Shown in pieces: positions 26,189 through 34,447 of a stretch of 64,000 nucleotides of DNA (within the stretch, counting starts at the first letter, position 1; every line of letters begins with the position of its first letter). The DNA comes from MPNP01 sp965215545 (GTDB taxonomy: Bacteria > Pseudomonadota > Alphaproteobacteria > Rhodobacterales > Rhodobacteraceae), in the NCBI GenBank assembly GCA_965215545.1, contig OZ244066.1, positions 1,674,001 through 1,738,000 of the forward strand, given 5' to 3'. A model generated the notes under the pieces. That model worked only from the letters and a program-made list of their open reading frames with translations, did no database searches and was not told the DNA's origin. The translations under genes and the position numbers were made by a program.

Positions 26189-27130
26189 TCAGTCCCTGGC
26201 GGCGAGATACTTCTCGGCATCAAGGGCAGCCATGCAGCCCATGCCGGCCGAGGTCACGGCCTGTCGGTAGATGTCGTCGACAAGATCACCGGCAGCAAAG
26301 ACGCCATCGACAGAGGTCATGGTGGTGCCAGGACGGGTCCTGACATAGCCGCCGGGGCGCATCTCGACCTGATCGGCGATGAGTTCGGATGCCGGGCTGT
26401 GGCCGATGGCAATGAAGACACCGGAGCAGGGCCGTTCGGTCTCCGTGCCATCCCTGGTATCCCGGCAGACAACCGCGTTGACCGAGCGGGGATCATCGGT
26501 ACCCCGGACCTCGATGAGTTCATGGAACCAGAGGGGGGCAATCCTGGCATTCCTGAAGAGCCGTTCCTGAAGGATCCGTTCGGCCCTGAGTTCATCGCGA
26601 CGGTGGATCAGGGTCACGCGCGTGGCGAAATTGGTCAGGAACAGCGCCTCCTCGACCGCTGTATTGCCCCCTCCGACGACAACGACCTCCTGATTGCGGA
26701 AAAAGAATCCATCACAGGTCGCACAGGCTGACACGCCATAGCCTCGGTAATGCTGTTCAGAGGGCAGGCCCAGCCATTTGGCCTGGGCACCGGTGGCCAT
26801 GATCAGGGCATCACAGGTATGGGTCACACCGGAGTCACTGCGGGCCGCAATGGGCCGGGTTGCGAGGTCGACACTCTCGATATGGCCGTTGACCAGAGTG
26901 ACACCGGTTGATCGGGCATGCTCGGCCATGCGGGTCATCAAGTCTGGACCCTGGACCGTGGTGTCACCCGGCCAGTTCTCGACATCCGTGGTGATGGTCA
27001 GTTGTCCACCGGGCTGGATGCCCTGGATCAGGACGGGGTCAAGCATTGCCCGGGCGGCATAGATGGCAGCGGTGTAGCCGGCGGGCCCCGAGCCGATGAT
27101 CAGGACCCGGGAATGGTGTGTTTCAGTCAT
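26189..27130 (-). CDS. trxB: Thioredoxin reductase
   Basis: A 313-residue low-molecular-weight thioredoxin reductase. It has the FAD motif GSGPAGYTAA (13-22), the redox pair CATC (C136, C139), the NADPH motif VVGGGNTAVEEAL (about 151-163) and the C-terminal FAD motif VFAAGDLVDDIYRQ. It reduces thioredoxin with NADPH. It converges on groEL across the shared terminator. About 40 bases separate it from the upstream M24 gene. Confidence 0.96.
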   Translation of the reverse strand: MTETHHSRVLIIGSGPAGYTAAIYAARAMLDPVLIQGIQPGGQLTITTDVENWPGDTTVQGPDLMTRMAEHARSTGVTLVNGHIESVDLATRPIAARSDSGVTHTCDALIMATGAQAKWLGLPSEQHYRGYGVSACATCDGFFFRNQEVVVVGGGNTAVEEALFLTNFATRVTLIHRRDELRAERILQERLFRNARIAPLWFHELIEVRGTDDPRSVNAVVCRDTRDGTETERPCSGVFIAIGHSPASELIADQVEMRPGGYVRTRPGTTMTSVDGVFAAGDLVDDIYRQAVTSAGMGCMAALDAEKYLAARD

Positions 27131-27172
27131 CGTCTGTCCTGTCCAGTGCGCGCAAACTGTTCCTGATGTGGC

Positions 27173-28318
27173 TTATCGAGTCAGGAGTTCAAGCCCATGA
27201 CGGGAGAGACACTCCGGGCCGGAGTCGGTCACGAGTGATGTGCGGCCTGTACACATGGCCAGACCCCTGTCGGCATCAAGGAGAATCATGTGGAGGAAGA
27301 ACACCATGCCGGCCGCCATGCGCGTTGATGCCCCGGCACGGAACATCTGGGGTTCCATCCAGCTGGGGGCGAAACGGGCTCCGAGGGCATAGCCACAGGC
27401 ATTGAGTCGCATCGCGGTCATGCCATGCCGCTCGACCACCCGGCAATGGGCATCATAAGCCTCGGCCATGCGGTTCCCGGGTGCAAGCTGCGCCTCACAG
27501 GCCAGCAGGGCTTCGGTTCCCGCCGCGTGCATGGCCCGGTGTTCGGGCGATGGGGTGCCAATCAGGACGGTGCGCATCATGGCGGCATGGTAGTGACGAT
27601 AGACACCGGCCCATTCGAGATTGAGTTGGTCGTTGGGGTCAAGGCTGCGGGTTCCGGCTGCATAGCGAACCAGCATGGCAGTCTCCCCGGACCCGATGAT
27701 GAACTCATTGCCTGGATAATCGCCACCACCCCGGAACACTGCCCCCTGCATGGCTGCCAGGATCTGACCCTCATCGACACCCGGCTCACAGAGAGCAAGG
27801 GCCGCATCCAGGGCATCATCGGCCAGCTGGGCAGCCCGGCGGACATGGGCCAGTTCCTCGCTTGACTTGACGAGGCGGAGGGCAGGCACCAGGTCACTGG
27901 CCTCGGCGAGTTCCACGGCCCCGTCCAGGCGTGCAAAGACCCGCTGGCAGTTCATGCCTGTGAGCCCATGGGTATCGGTTTCGATGCCGAGCCGCTTGCC
28001 GGCCAGACCGAGTTCAGTCAGGAGCGTCTTGAGGTCGTGGGAGGGATCAGCCTCCTCATGGTCAACCCAGATCCGGACATCGCGGATCCGTGAGGTGATG
28101 CGGGCCTGGAGATGATCGGCGGAACGGGTCAGAAGGACGGGTTCCGGACCTCCGACCACGAGGCACTGGAAGAAGCAGAAGCCAAAGGTGTCGTAGCCCG
28201 TGAGCCAATACTGGCTCTCCGGGGCAAACAGGAGGATGCCATCGAGCGCCCGGGCCGCCAGCGTCTCATCGAGGGCTTTCTGCCGCCGGGCAAATTCCTC
28301 GGGACTGAAGTGCAGCAT
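27173..28318 (-). CDS. M24 (creatinase/Xaa-Pro peptidase) family protein lacking the metal-binding residues
   Basis: A 381-residue pita-bread-fold protein with an N-terminal creatinase domain (ALDGILLFAPESQYWLTGYD) and an M24 catalytic domain. The five metal ligands of aminopeptidase P-type enzymes appear lost. The DxG...D segment reads LEWAGVYRHYHAAMMRT (E and A in place of the two Asp). The GHG motif is GYALG, and the first Glu in the EP motif is replaced (MVFFLHMILL). Ectoine hydrolase (DoeA)-type members of the family share the RYH...RT form, so a non-peptidase hydrolase role is possible. The substrate is unknown. Confidence 0.78.
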   Translation of the reverse strand: MLHFSPEEFARRQKALDETLAARALDGILLFAPESQYWLTGYDTFGFCFFQCLVVGGPEPVLLTRSADHLQARITSRIRDVRIWVDHEEADPSHDLKTLLTELGLAGKRLGIETDTHGLTGMNCQRVFARLDGAVELAEASDLVPALRLVKSSEELAHVRRAAQLADDALDAALALCEPGVDEGQILAAMQGAVFRGGGDYPGNEFIIGSGETAMLVRYAAGTRSLDPNDQLNLEWAGVYRHYHAAMMRTVLIGTPSPEHRAMHAAGTEALLACEAQLAPGNRMAEAYDAHCRVVERHGMTAMRLNACGYALGARFAPSWMEPQMFRAGASTRMAAGMVFFLHMILLDADRGLAMCTGRTSLVTDSGPECLSRHGLELLTR

Positions 28319-28323
28319 GGATC

Positions 28324-29088
28324 CTATCTCCCGAGAGCAATGGCAGCGAGCATCAGACCGCAGCGGGCCTGGTGGCGGTGGGTGGTGCGCCGCCAGGAAA
28401 AAAACAGCGCCTCCTCACCATAGGTGCAATGGTCCAGACAGGTGCATTCCGCAATCTGTTCATTGCGCAGGATCCGCATGCCGATTCCCTTGAGATCCAT
28501 CTGGTAGCGGCTGGCATCATTCACCGTAAAATACGCCTCTGTCCAGCCTGCACGGGTCATTGCCGCAGCCCGGATCTCGGCGCCAACCTCGTAGTTGGCC
28601 TGGCTGATGGCCGGGCCGATCACGGCCCTGATGGCAGGACGGCGGGCCCCAAGGGCTTCCATGGCCACAATCCCGGCCTCGAGGATGCCGGCCACGGTGC
28701 CGCGCCAGCCCGCATGGATGGCGGCAACCACACCTTCGTTCAGGTCGGCCATCAGGATCGGTTGGCAGTCGGCCGTCAGGACCCCAATGGCAAGTCCGGG
28801 TTCATTGGTCACCAGACCGTCTGCGACCAGAGCCCGCCCGGCATCGGCGGGGGTCACGGTGTGGACGGTGGCCGAATGGATCTGGCGGGCGGTGAGGAGG
28901 GATCCGGCAGGCAGTGAGAGGGATGCAGTGGCCCGGGCCCGATTGGCTCGCACGGCATCGGGTGTGTCGCTGGTCCATTCGCCGCAGTTGAGGCTGGCAT
29001 AGTTGTCTGTCGAGACGCCGCCCTGGCGGGTGAAGAACCCATGGGGGCAGGGTGCCAGCAGGGTATGGGTCAGGGGCATGGGCGCCAT
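28324..29088 (-). CDS. pgeF: Laccase-domain purine nucleoside phosphorylase/peptidoglycan editing factor (YfiH family)
   Basis: A 254-residue YfiH/PgeF-family protein. HGFFTRQGGVSTDNYASLN, VLTADCQPILMADL, VAAIHAGWRGTVAGILEA and the C-terminal C-T-Y-x(3)-EALFFSWRRTTHR region carry the His/Cys zinc site and arginine of the family. Members phosphorolyse purine nucleosides and edit peptidoglycan precursors. The start overlaps the midA stop by one base, so it is in the lgt-midA-pgeF operon. Confidence 0.92.
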   Translation of the reverse strand: MAPMPLTHTLLAPCPHGFFTRQGGVSTDNYASLNCGEWTSDTPDAVRANRARATASLSLPAGSLLTARQIHSATVHTVTPADAGRALVADGLVTNEPGLAIGVLTADCQPILMADLNEGVVAAIHAGWRGTVAGILEAGIVAMEALGARRPAIRAVIGPAISQANYEVGAEIRAAAMTRAGWTEAYFTVNDASRYQMDLKGIGMRILRNEQIAECTCLDHCTYGEEALFFSWRRTTHRHQARCGLMLAAIALGR

Positions 29089-30149
29089 CAGGCAAATCCC
29101 GGTGGTGTCGGGGTTGCAGGAGGATGGAGAGCCAGGACCTTGAAGAGCTGGCCCATCGCGTCGGGATGGACCAGGCGCTGGAAGGCGGCAGTGTGTTCCT
29201 CGCGGGCCTTCCCCGTCAGTCTCTCTGCGAGTGTGGTGGCCCGGGCCGCGATCCCCAGCCGCTCAAGATAGGTCCCCTGTGGACAGGGTCCGGCATGGGC
29301 GAGTGGTCGAGCGGCTGCAATGAGGGCGTCGAAGTCGACATGGGCTGTAAGGTCGGCCGTGCCCGGTGCAGCCAGCGGGTCGGTGGTGCAGTGCTCGCTG
29401 ACGGCCTGGAATGTGGAGCCTGAGAGCATTGTGTCACCATAATCGATGATCAGCATCAGTCCTCCGTGGGTGGCGATGTGCGCAGCCAATGTCCTGATGA
29501 TCTGTTCGGCGGTGGGGCGGCATTCGGCGATATCCCCGACAGCACAGTGGCTGAATCGATGCACGATGGCGGGATCGCCTGCCAGCGGGACAAACCCGAG
29601 GGCGAGGTCCTCCGCCCTGAGGCCGACCATGCATTCGGACCAGCCGGTCGGGTCACGGCGAAACTGCCGGATGGGCAGGGCGTCAAAGAACTCATTGGCG
29701 ACGGCAAAGAGGGGCCGGGGCGGCAGGGCATCCAGGGTCGCAAGCCAGATCGGTGCATGCATTGCAAGGCGGGATGACTGTTCTGCCCGGAGTGTGTGAC
29801 TGGCTTCATGCAGATGCAGATGGGCACTGGTATTGAAGCCCGGGACCCGGGCGGTGGCCCGCAGACAGTCTGCCATGAGAGTGCCCCGGCCTGGACCGAG
29901 ATCAAGAAGAGTGAAGGCTGCGGGCGACTCCGCATCCTGCCAACTGGCCGCCAGGGCAAGCCCGATGATCTCACCGAACATCTGGCTGATCTCCGGGGCG
30001 GTGATGAATCCGCCGGACCGGCCGATCGGCGCGGGGCGGTTGTAGTAGCCGTGGGTGGGGTGCAACAGGCACAGTTCCATGTACTGCTCGAGTGTCATGG
30101 GCCCCGTCTGGCGAATGTGAGAGCGCAGGATCCCCGAGAGGGCGGTCAA
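29088..30149 (-). CDS. midA: MidA/NDUFAF7-type SAM-dependent methyltransferase
   Basis: A 353-residue class I methyltransferase. The N-terminus GPMTLEQYMELCLLHPTHGY, SGGFITAPEISQMFGE, the SAM-binding FTLLDLGPGRGTLMADCL and the acceptor-site-like FAVANEFFDALPIRQF are typical of the family, whose mitochondrial member methylates an arginine of complex I. The preferred start is the TTG at 30149, which overlaps the lgt stop (TTGA) and has GGAG 9 bases upstream. A much longer open frame into lgt is not coding. Confidence 0.88.
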   Translation of the reverse strand: MTALSGILRSHIRQTGPMTLEQYMELCLLHPTHGYYNRPAPIGRSGGFITAPEISQMFGEIIGLALAASWQDAESPAAFTLLDLGPGRGTLMADCLRATARVPGFNTSAHLHLHEASHTLRAEQSSRLAMHAPIWLATLDALPPRPLFAVANEFFDALPIRQFRRDPTGWSECMVGLRAEDLALGFVPLAGDPAIVHRFSHCAVGDIAECRPTAEQIIRTLAAHIATHGGLMLIIDYGDTMLSGSTFQAVSEHCTTDPLAAPGTADLTAHVDFDALIAAARPLAHAGPCPQGTYLERLGIAARATTLAERLTGKAREEHTAAFQRLVHPDAMGQLFKVLALHPPATPTPPGFA

Positions 30150-31042
30150 GACTGACGTCTCCGGGCATGCCAGAAGAGGGCCAGGCCGGTGAGGATCATC
30201 GGCACCGAGAGGAGCTGGCCCATCGTCAACCCGCCAGCCATGCCCAGTCTGATGATGAAACCATCGGGATTGGTGGCGGTGATGAACTGCGCGTCGGGCT
30301 GGCGCAGGAACTCGACCAGAAAGCGCATGCACCCATAGCCAAGGAAGAACAGGGCCGCGATACGCCAGGGCTGCCGCAACCAGGACCAGCGGGTGGCAAG
30401 AATGTAGAGCAGGGCACCGAGTACGGCCCCTTCGAGCAGGGCCTGATAGAGTTGTGTGGGGTGTCGGGTGCACAGACCCGGCCAGTCCGGGGGGCACGCG
30501 GCACCGGAACCTGAGGGAAAGACGACACCGAATGGGGATGTTGTGGGCCGACCGTAGAGTTCCATATTGATGAAGTTGGCCAGACGTCCGAGTCCGAGCC
30601 CGGGCGTGACAACGATGGCGATCGCATCGGAGATGCTGGCCAGCGGATAGGCATTGCGCCGGCAAAAGAGAATGGTGGCGAGGATCAAACCGGCAAAGGC
30701 CCCATGAAAGGACATCCCGCCATGCCAGAGCATGACGATCTCGAGGGGATTGCTGAGGAAATAGAGCGGATTGTAAAAGAGGACATAGCCCAGTCTGCCG
30801 CCTGCGATAATGCCGAGGATGTTCCAGGTCAGCAGGGATTCGACCTGCCGGGCCGGCATGGGTGGCTGTCCCCCCGGCCAGAGGTCCGGCTTGCGCATGA
30901 GGCGGACAAACCAGTACCAGCCGATCAGGAAGCCGACCAGATAGGCGCAGGAATACCACCGGAGACTGACGGTGAAACCGGCGAGATCAATCGCGATGAT
31001 CTCGGGGTTGATCGCCGGCAGGATGATGGCCGGGACCGACAC
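30146..31042 (-). CDS. lgt: Prolipoprotein diacylglyceryl transferase
   Basis: An integral inner-membrane enzyme of about 298 residues. It shows the Lgt signatures GGRLGYVLFYNP, MLWHGGMSFHGAFAG and GRLANFINMELYGRPT, with about seven hydrophobic segments. It attaches diacylglycerol from phosphatidylglycerol to the lipobox cysteine of prolipoproteins. The GTG at 31042 fits the family's usual N-terminus (INPEIIAIDLAGFTVSLRWY); the ATG at 31144 would add 34 hydrophilic residues. First gene of the lgt-midA-pgeF operon. Confidence 0.93.
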   Translation of the reverse strand: MSVPAIILPAINPEIIAIDLAGFTVSLRWYSCAYLVGFLIGWYWFVRLMRKPDLWPGGQPPMPARQVESLLTWNILGIIAGGRLGYVLFYNPLYFLSNPLEIVMLWHGGMSFHGAFAGLILATILFCRRNAYPLASISDAIAIVVTPGLGLGRLANFINMELYGRPTTSPFGVVFPSGSGAACPPDWPGLCTRHPTQLYQALLEGAVLGALLYILATRWSWLRQPWRIAALFFLGYGCMRFLVEFLRQPDAQFITATNPDGFIIRLGMAGGLTMGQLLSVPMILTGLALFWHARRRQS

Positions 31043-31324
31043 TATATCTGGCGTTGGGCTGCGTGAGTCATCATGCGTCCCGCTCCCTGATCCGGTGGCT
31101 TGCGACCGGGGCCCGCGCAGCGTCCGGATCCACATTCCAATCAATGGTCATGGGTTGATTTACAGGCAATCCCGCCCGGTCGCCACGCCGAATCGGACCA
31201 CGCTCTGTCTGTCCTCATGGATTCTGGCGGGATCAGCTCCGAGGTCTGGCACTGGATGCCGGGCCTGTTCCGGTTGGGAATGGAGTGTGATAGAATGTCG
31301 ATGATCAAGTCGGGAGTGGGTGCC

Positions 31325-31588
31325 ATGCAATCAGGAAACCGGATCTTCGATGATCTTGCCAGGTTGATGACCAATGCCATGGGTGTGGCGCAGGATGCCC
31401 GGTCCGAGATCGAACAGAGTTTCAATGCCTGGTTCGAAAAATGCATGGCCGATCGCAATCTGGTGACCCGCGAGGAGTTGGATGCCGTGCGGATCATGGC
31501 TCGCAAGGCCCGCGAGGAAAACGAGGCGCTCAAGCGCCGGATTGACGATCTGGAAGGTGCGGCAGGGAACCCGGCATCCGACGATTGA
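31325..31588 (+). CDS. ubiK: UbiK/BMFP-family accessory factor
   Basis: An 87-residue protein of the DUF526/BMFP family: NRIFDDLARLMTNAMGVAQD, then LVTREELDAVRIMARKAREE, forming an amphipathic helix and a C-terminal coiled coil. UbiK assists ubiquinone biosynthesis and binds membranes. The ATG at 31325 follows GGGAGTGGG; an ATG at 31295 is possible. It is divergent from lgt. Confidence 0.82.
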   Translation: MQSGNRIFDDLARLMTNAMGVAQDARSEIEQSFNAWFEKCMADRNLVTREELDAVRIMARKAREENEALKRRIDDLEGAAGNPASDD

Positions 31589-31649
31589 TCGGTGCGGGAC
31601 GGCGCTGCTGGACACAATTGGCTTTACATTTTCAGGCTGAAGTGGCACA

Positions 31650-32249
31650 ATGACCCATGAGCTGCGGTTCCCGATGACAGGATCGTGGCCCAACAAGTGT
31701 CCCACAAGGGACCCAGGCAGGCAGGCAGAGATCCAGGACGGTGACCATGGATGGATTCGGAGCCCTCCGATCGGGGAGTGGGATCAACCCACTTCGACGG
31801 TCAAGAAATATGCCGATTGGCAGAAATGGGGCCATGACTGGCTTGATGATGAGCGGCTGGTCGTCACGGTTGCCGGGCAGTGGCGCACCTTCACCGTGGT
31901 GCTGGACTGGGCACGCGAATCCGGTACGCTGCGGCTGTTCTGCAGTTTTCCGATTGCTCTTGAGGTCAGTCGGGAGCTTGAGATCTACCGGACGGCGAAT
32001 CTCCTGAACCAATCCTCGGACTCGGGGGGCCTGACGGTGGATTTTGCTGCCGGCATCGTGACCTGTCGCAGGGGCCTTGAGATCCCGGTCGAGGGCAATA
32101 ACACCATGGCTCTGGTGTGCGTGACGCTGCACGAGATGACAGAATTCTGCGATCGCTGTTATCCAGCGCTGGACATGGTCAATCTTGGATCTGCCTGCCC
32201 GGAGACGGCGGCGGCGATTGCTCTCATGGAGGTCGCCGGGACGGCCTGA
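31650..32249 (+). CDS. YbjN-domain protein
   Basis: A 199-residue protein. From about residue 50 the pattern WGHDWLDDERLVVTVAGQWR, then LFCSFPIALE, followed by TVDFAAGIVTCRRGL is the YbjN (type III secretion chaperone-like) fold found in many alphaproteobacteria next to proC. The N-terminal about 45 residues are poorly conserved in appearance and the true start may be internal, but no in-frame ATG with a good binding site is seen. Function is unknown. Confidence 0.75.
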   Translation: MTHELRFPMTGSWPNKCPTRDPGRQAEIQDGDHGWIRSPPIGEWDQPTSTVKKYADWQKWGHDWLDDERLVVTVAGQWRTFTVVLDWARESGTLRLFCSFPIALEVSRELEIYRTANLLNQSSDSGGLTVDFAAGIVTCRRGLEIPVEGNNTMALVCVTLHEMTEFCDRCYPALDMVNLGSACPETAAAIALMEVAGTA

Positions 32250-32276
32250 GAGGAATCCTGCGCACTGGCGGTCCTG

Positions 32277-33101
32277 ATGGATGGGGAGGGTCTGTTGAAC
32301 ATCAAGGGACTTGTCCTGCTGGGCTGTGGCAAGATGGGCTCGGCGCTGTTGAAGGGCTGGTTGGATGGGGGTCTGTCACCCAGCAGGATTTTCGTGATTG
32401 AGCCCCATCCGTCGGACTGGCTGCAGGACAGCGGCGTGTCCCTCAATCCGTCGCTTGCAGGGCTGTCTGCTGATGCCTGCGTGATTGCTGTCAAGCCCCA
32501 GACGATGGCTGAAGCCCTGCCCAGGGTGCAGTCCCTCGGGGGAACCGGAACCCTGATCCTGTCGATTGCTGCCGGAATCCCGCTCGCTCGGCTCGCTGCG
32601 ATCTTTGGCCCCGGGGTGCCGATGGTCCGGGCCATGCCCAATACCCCGGCGGCCATTGGCTGGGGGATTTCGGCCTATGTGGGCAATGCCGTGGCAGGGG
32701 CCGGACATCTCGCGCTGGCCGAATCACTGCTTTCAGCCGCGGGCCGGACAATCGCGCTTGATACGGAGGCGGATATTGATCGGGTGACCGGTGTCTCAGG
32801 CTCGGGGCCGGCCTATGTCTTCTATCTGATTGAGACTCTCGCGGCGGCAGGAAGACAGGCGGGTCTTGCCGAGACCACGGCGATGACCCTGGCGGTTGAA
32901 ACAGTCGCCGGTGCCGGCCAGCTGGCGCGGACGGCCACAGAGTCCCCAGCCAAACTGCGGCGCAATGTCACCTCACCGGGTGGTACGACCGAAGCAGGTT
33001 TGCGACATCTCATGGATCCCCGGATCGGACTGCAACCCCTGGTTCTGCGCACTGTCGCAGCCGCCATTGCAAGGAGTGAGGAACTTGGCCGAGATCAGTG
33101 A
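32277..33101 (+). CDS. proC: Pyrroline-5-carboxylate reductase
   Basis: A 274-residue ProC. It has the Rossmann motif LVLLGCGKMGSALLKGWL, the conserved VRAMPNTPAAIGWG and GVSGSGPAYVFYLIE, and the C-terminal NVTSPGGTTEAGL. It makes proline from pyrroline-5-carboxylate with NAD(P)H. A TTG at 32295 with GGGGAGGG just upstream is a good alternative start that would remove six residues. The csaA gene starts inside its 3' end. Confidence 0.94.
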   Translation: MDGEGLLNIKGLVLLGCGKMGSALLKGWLDGGLSPSRIFVIEPHPSDWLQDSGVSLNPSLAGLSADACVIAVKPQTMAEALPRVQSLGGTGTLILSIAAGIPLARLAAIFGPGVPMVRAMPNTPAAIGWGISAYVGNAVAGAGHLALAESLLSAAGRTIALDTEADIDRVTGVSGSGPAYVFYLIETLAAAGRQAGLAETTAMTLAVETVAGAGQLARTATESPAKLRRNVTSPGGTTEAGLRHLMDPRIGLQPLVLRTVAAAIARSEELGRDQ

Positions 33102-33435
33102 AGAGATTGCCTTTGAGGATTTCCTGAAGGTCGACATCCGGGTCGGGACCGTCACCGCGGCCGAACCCTATCCCGAGGCCCGGGTGCCCGCGATCAAACT
33201 CTGGGTGGATTTCGGTGCGGGGATCGGAGTCAAGAAGAGTTCGGCCCAGATCACCCGTCATTATGAACCTGAGGCCCTTGTCGGTCGGCAGGTGCTCGCG
33301 GTTGTCAACTTTCCGCCCCGCCAGATCGGCAAGGTGCGTTCGGAAATCCTTGTGCTGGGCGTCCCCGATGCCAAGGGTGATGTGGTCCTGATCGGGCCGG
33401 ACCAGGACGTGCCCAACGGTGGCAGGATGCACTGA
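33085..33435 (+). CDS. csaA: CsaA-type tRNA-binding domain protein
   Basis: About 116 residues, the length of CsaA. The OB-fold tRNA-binding signature is present: FEDFLKVDIRVGTVTAAEPY, KKSSAQITRHY, VVNFPPRQIGKVRSEILVLG and the terminal PNGGRMH. CsaA is proposed as a tRNA-binding or export chaperone. The start is a TTG at 33085 behind AAGGAGTGAGGAA, overlapping proC by 17 bases. It ends on the first base of the next gene's ATG. Confidence 0.9.
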   Translation: MAEISEEIAFEDFLKVDIRVGTVTAAEPYPEARVPAIKLWVDFGAGIGVKKSSAQITRHYEPEALVGRQVLAVVNFPPRQIGKVRSEILVLGVPDAKGDVVLIGPDQDVPNGGRMH

Positions 33436-34400
33436 TGACCGCGCAGCCCACCCTTCTGATCAGTCGCAGGATGCCCGAGACGGTCCTGGCGCGGGCCCGT
33501 GAGCATTTCATTGTCAAGGCGCGGGATGGGGAACCGATGGACCGGGCCGAGGCCCGGGTCAGTCTTGCAGCCTATGACGGGATCCTGCCCACACTTGGTG
33601 ACGAATTCGGCGCCGGGACCTTTGCCGGGGTGGAGCAACCGCGGTGTCGAATCCTTGCCAACTTCGGAGTTGGCTACAATCATATTGATGCAGGTGCCGC
33701 CGCGCAGTGCGGGATCGTTGTCACCAACACGCCCGGTGCCGTCACCGACGCGACGGCGGATATTGCCCTGGCCCTGTTGTTGATGACCGCCCGGCGGACC
33801 GGTGAGGGCGAACGGCTGGTGCGCAGTGGGGCCTGGGAAGGGTGGCAGCCGACCCAGATGCTCGGCCGGCAGGTGACAGGCAGTCCGGTTGGTATCATCG
33901 GCATGGGACGTATCGGTCAAGCGATTGCCCGGCGTTGCCATTGCGGGTTTGGCATGCCTGTTGTCTATTTCAACCGATCACCCATCGCGGATTGCGGAGT
34001 CCCGGCCACACCATTGGCAAGTCCGGGAGACGTCTGTGCGGCCGCCCCCTTTGTGATCGTGGCACTGGCGAGCACGCCGGCCACCCATCACATGATCGAT
34101 GCCGACGTGCTGGCCGCCATGCGGCCTGAGGGGATCCTGATCAATATTTCCCGGGGCGAGATCATTGATGAGAAGGCCCTGATTGCGGCCCTGCAAGAGG
34201 GGCGGATCGCCGGAGCCGGTCTCGATGTCTACGAGCATGAACCCCATGTTCCCGAGGCACTCCGGGCCCTCGAGACAGTTGTTCTCCTGCCGCATCTCGG
34301 CACGTCGGTCCTCAGGGTCCGCGAAGAGATGGGCCACATGGCTGTGATCAATCTGATCGAGTTCTTTGCCGGACGGACCCCACCCAATCGCGTGGGCTGA
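33435..34400 (+). CDS. D-2-hydroxyacid dehydrogenase (glyoxylate/hydroxypyruvate reductase-like)
   Basis: A 321-residue NAD(P)-dependent dehydrogenase. NFGVGYNHIDAGAAAQCGI, the nucleotide motif VGIIGMGRIGQAIARR, and the catalytic Arg (NISRGEIIDE), Glu (GLDVYEHEP) and His (LLPHLGTS) are present. The sequence pattern is nearest to glyoxylate/hydroxypyruvate or glycerate dehydrogenases. Its ATG shares one base with the csaA stop (overlapping TGATG), so proC-csaA-dehydrogenase is one operon. Confidence 0.88.
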   Translation: MTAQPTLLISRRMPETVLARAREHFIVKARDGEPMDRAEARVSLAAYDGILPTLGDEFGAGTFAGVEQPRCRILANFGVGYNHIDAGAAAQCGIVVTNTPGAVTDATADIALALLLMTARRTGEGERLVRSGAWEGWQPTQMLGRQVTGSPVGIIGMGRIGQAIARRCHCGFGMPVVYFNRSPIADCGVPATPLASPGDVCAAAPFVIVALASTPATHHMIDADVLAAMRPEGILINISRGEIIDEKALIAALQEGRIAGAGLDVYEHEPHVPEALRALETVVLLPHLGTSVLRVREEMGHMAVINLIEFFAGRTPPNRVG

Positions 34401-34447
34401 GCCCGGTTGCGTGGACGGAACCCCGGACGGGGTCGAATGGCCTGCCC

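Noticed and set aside
30150..30959. N-terminal extension of midA by 270 residues
   Set aside because: It overlaps lgt in another frame, and midA homology begins at about 30149 next to a good start site.
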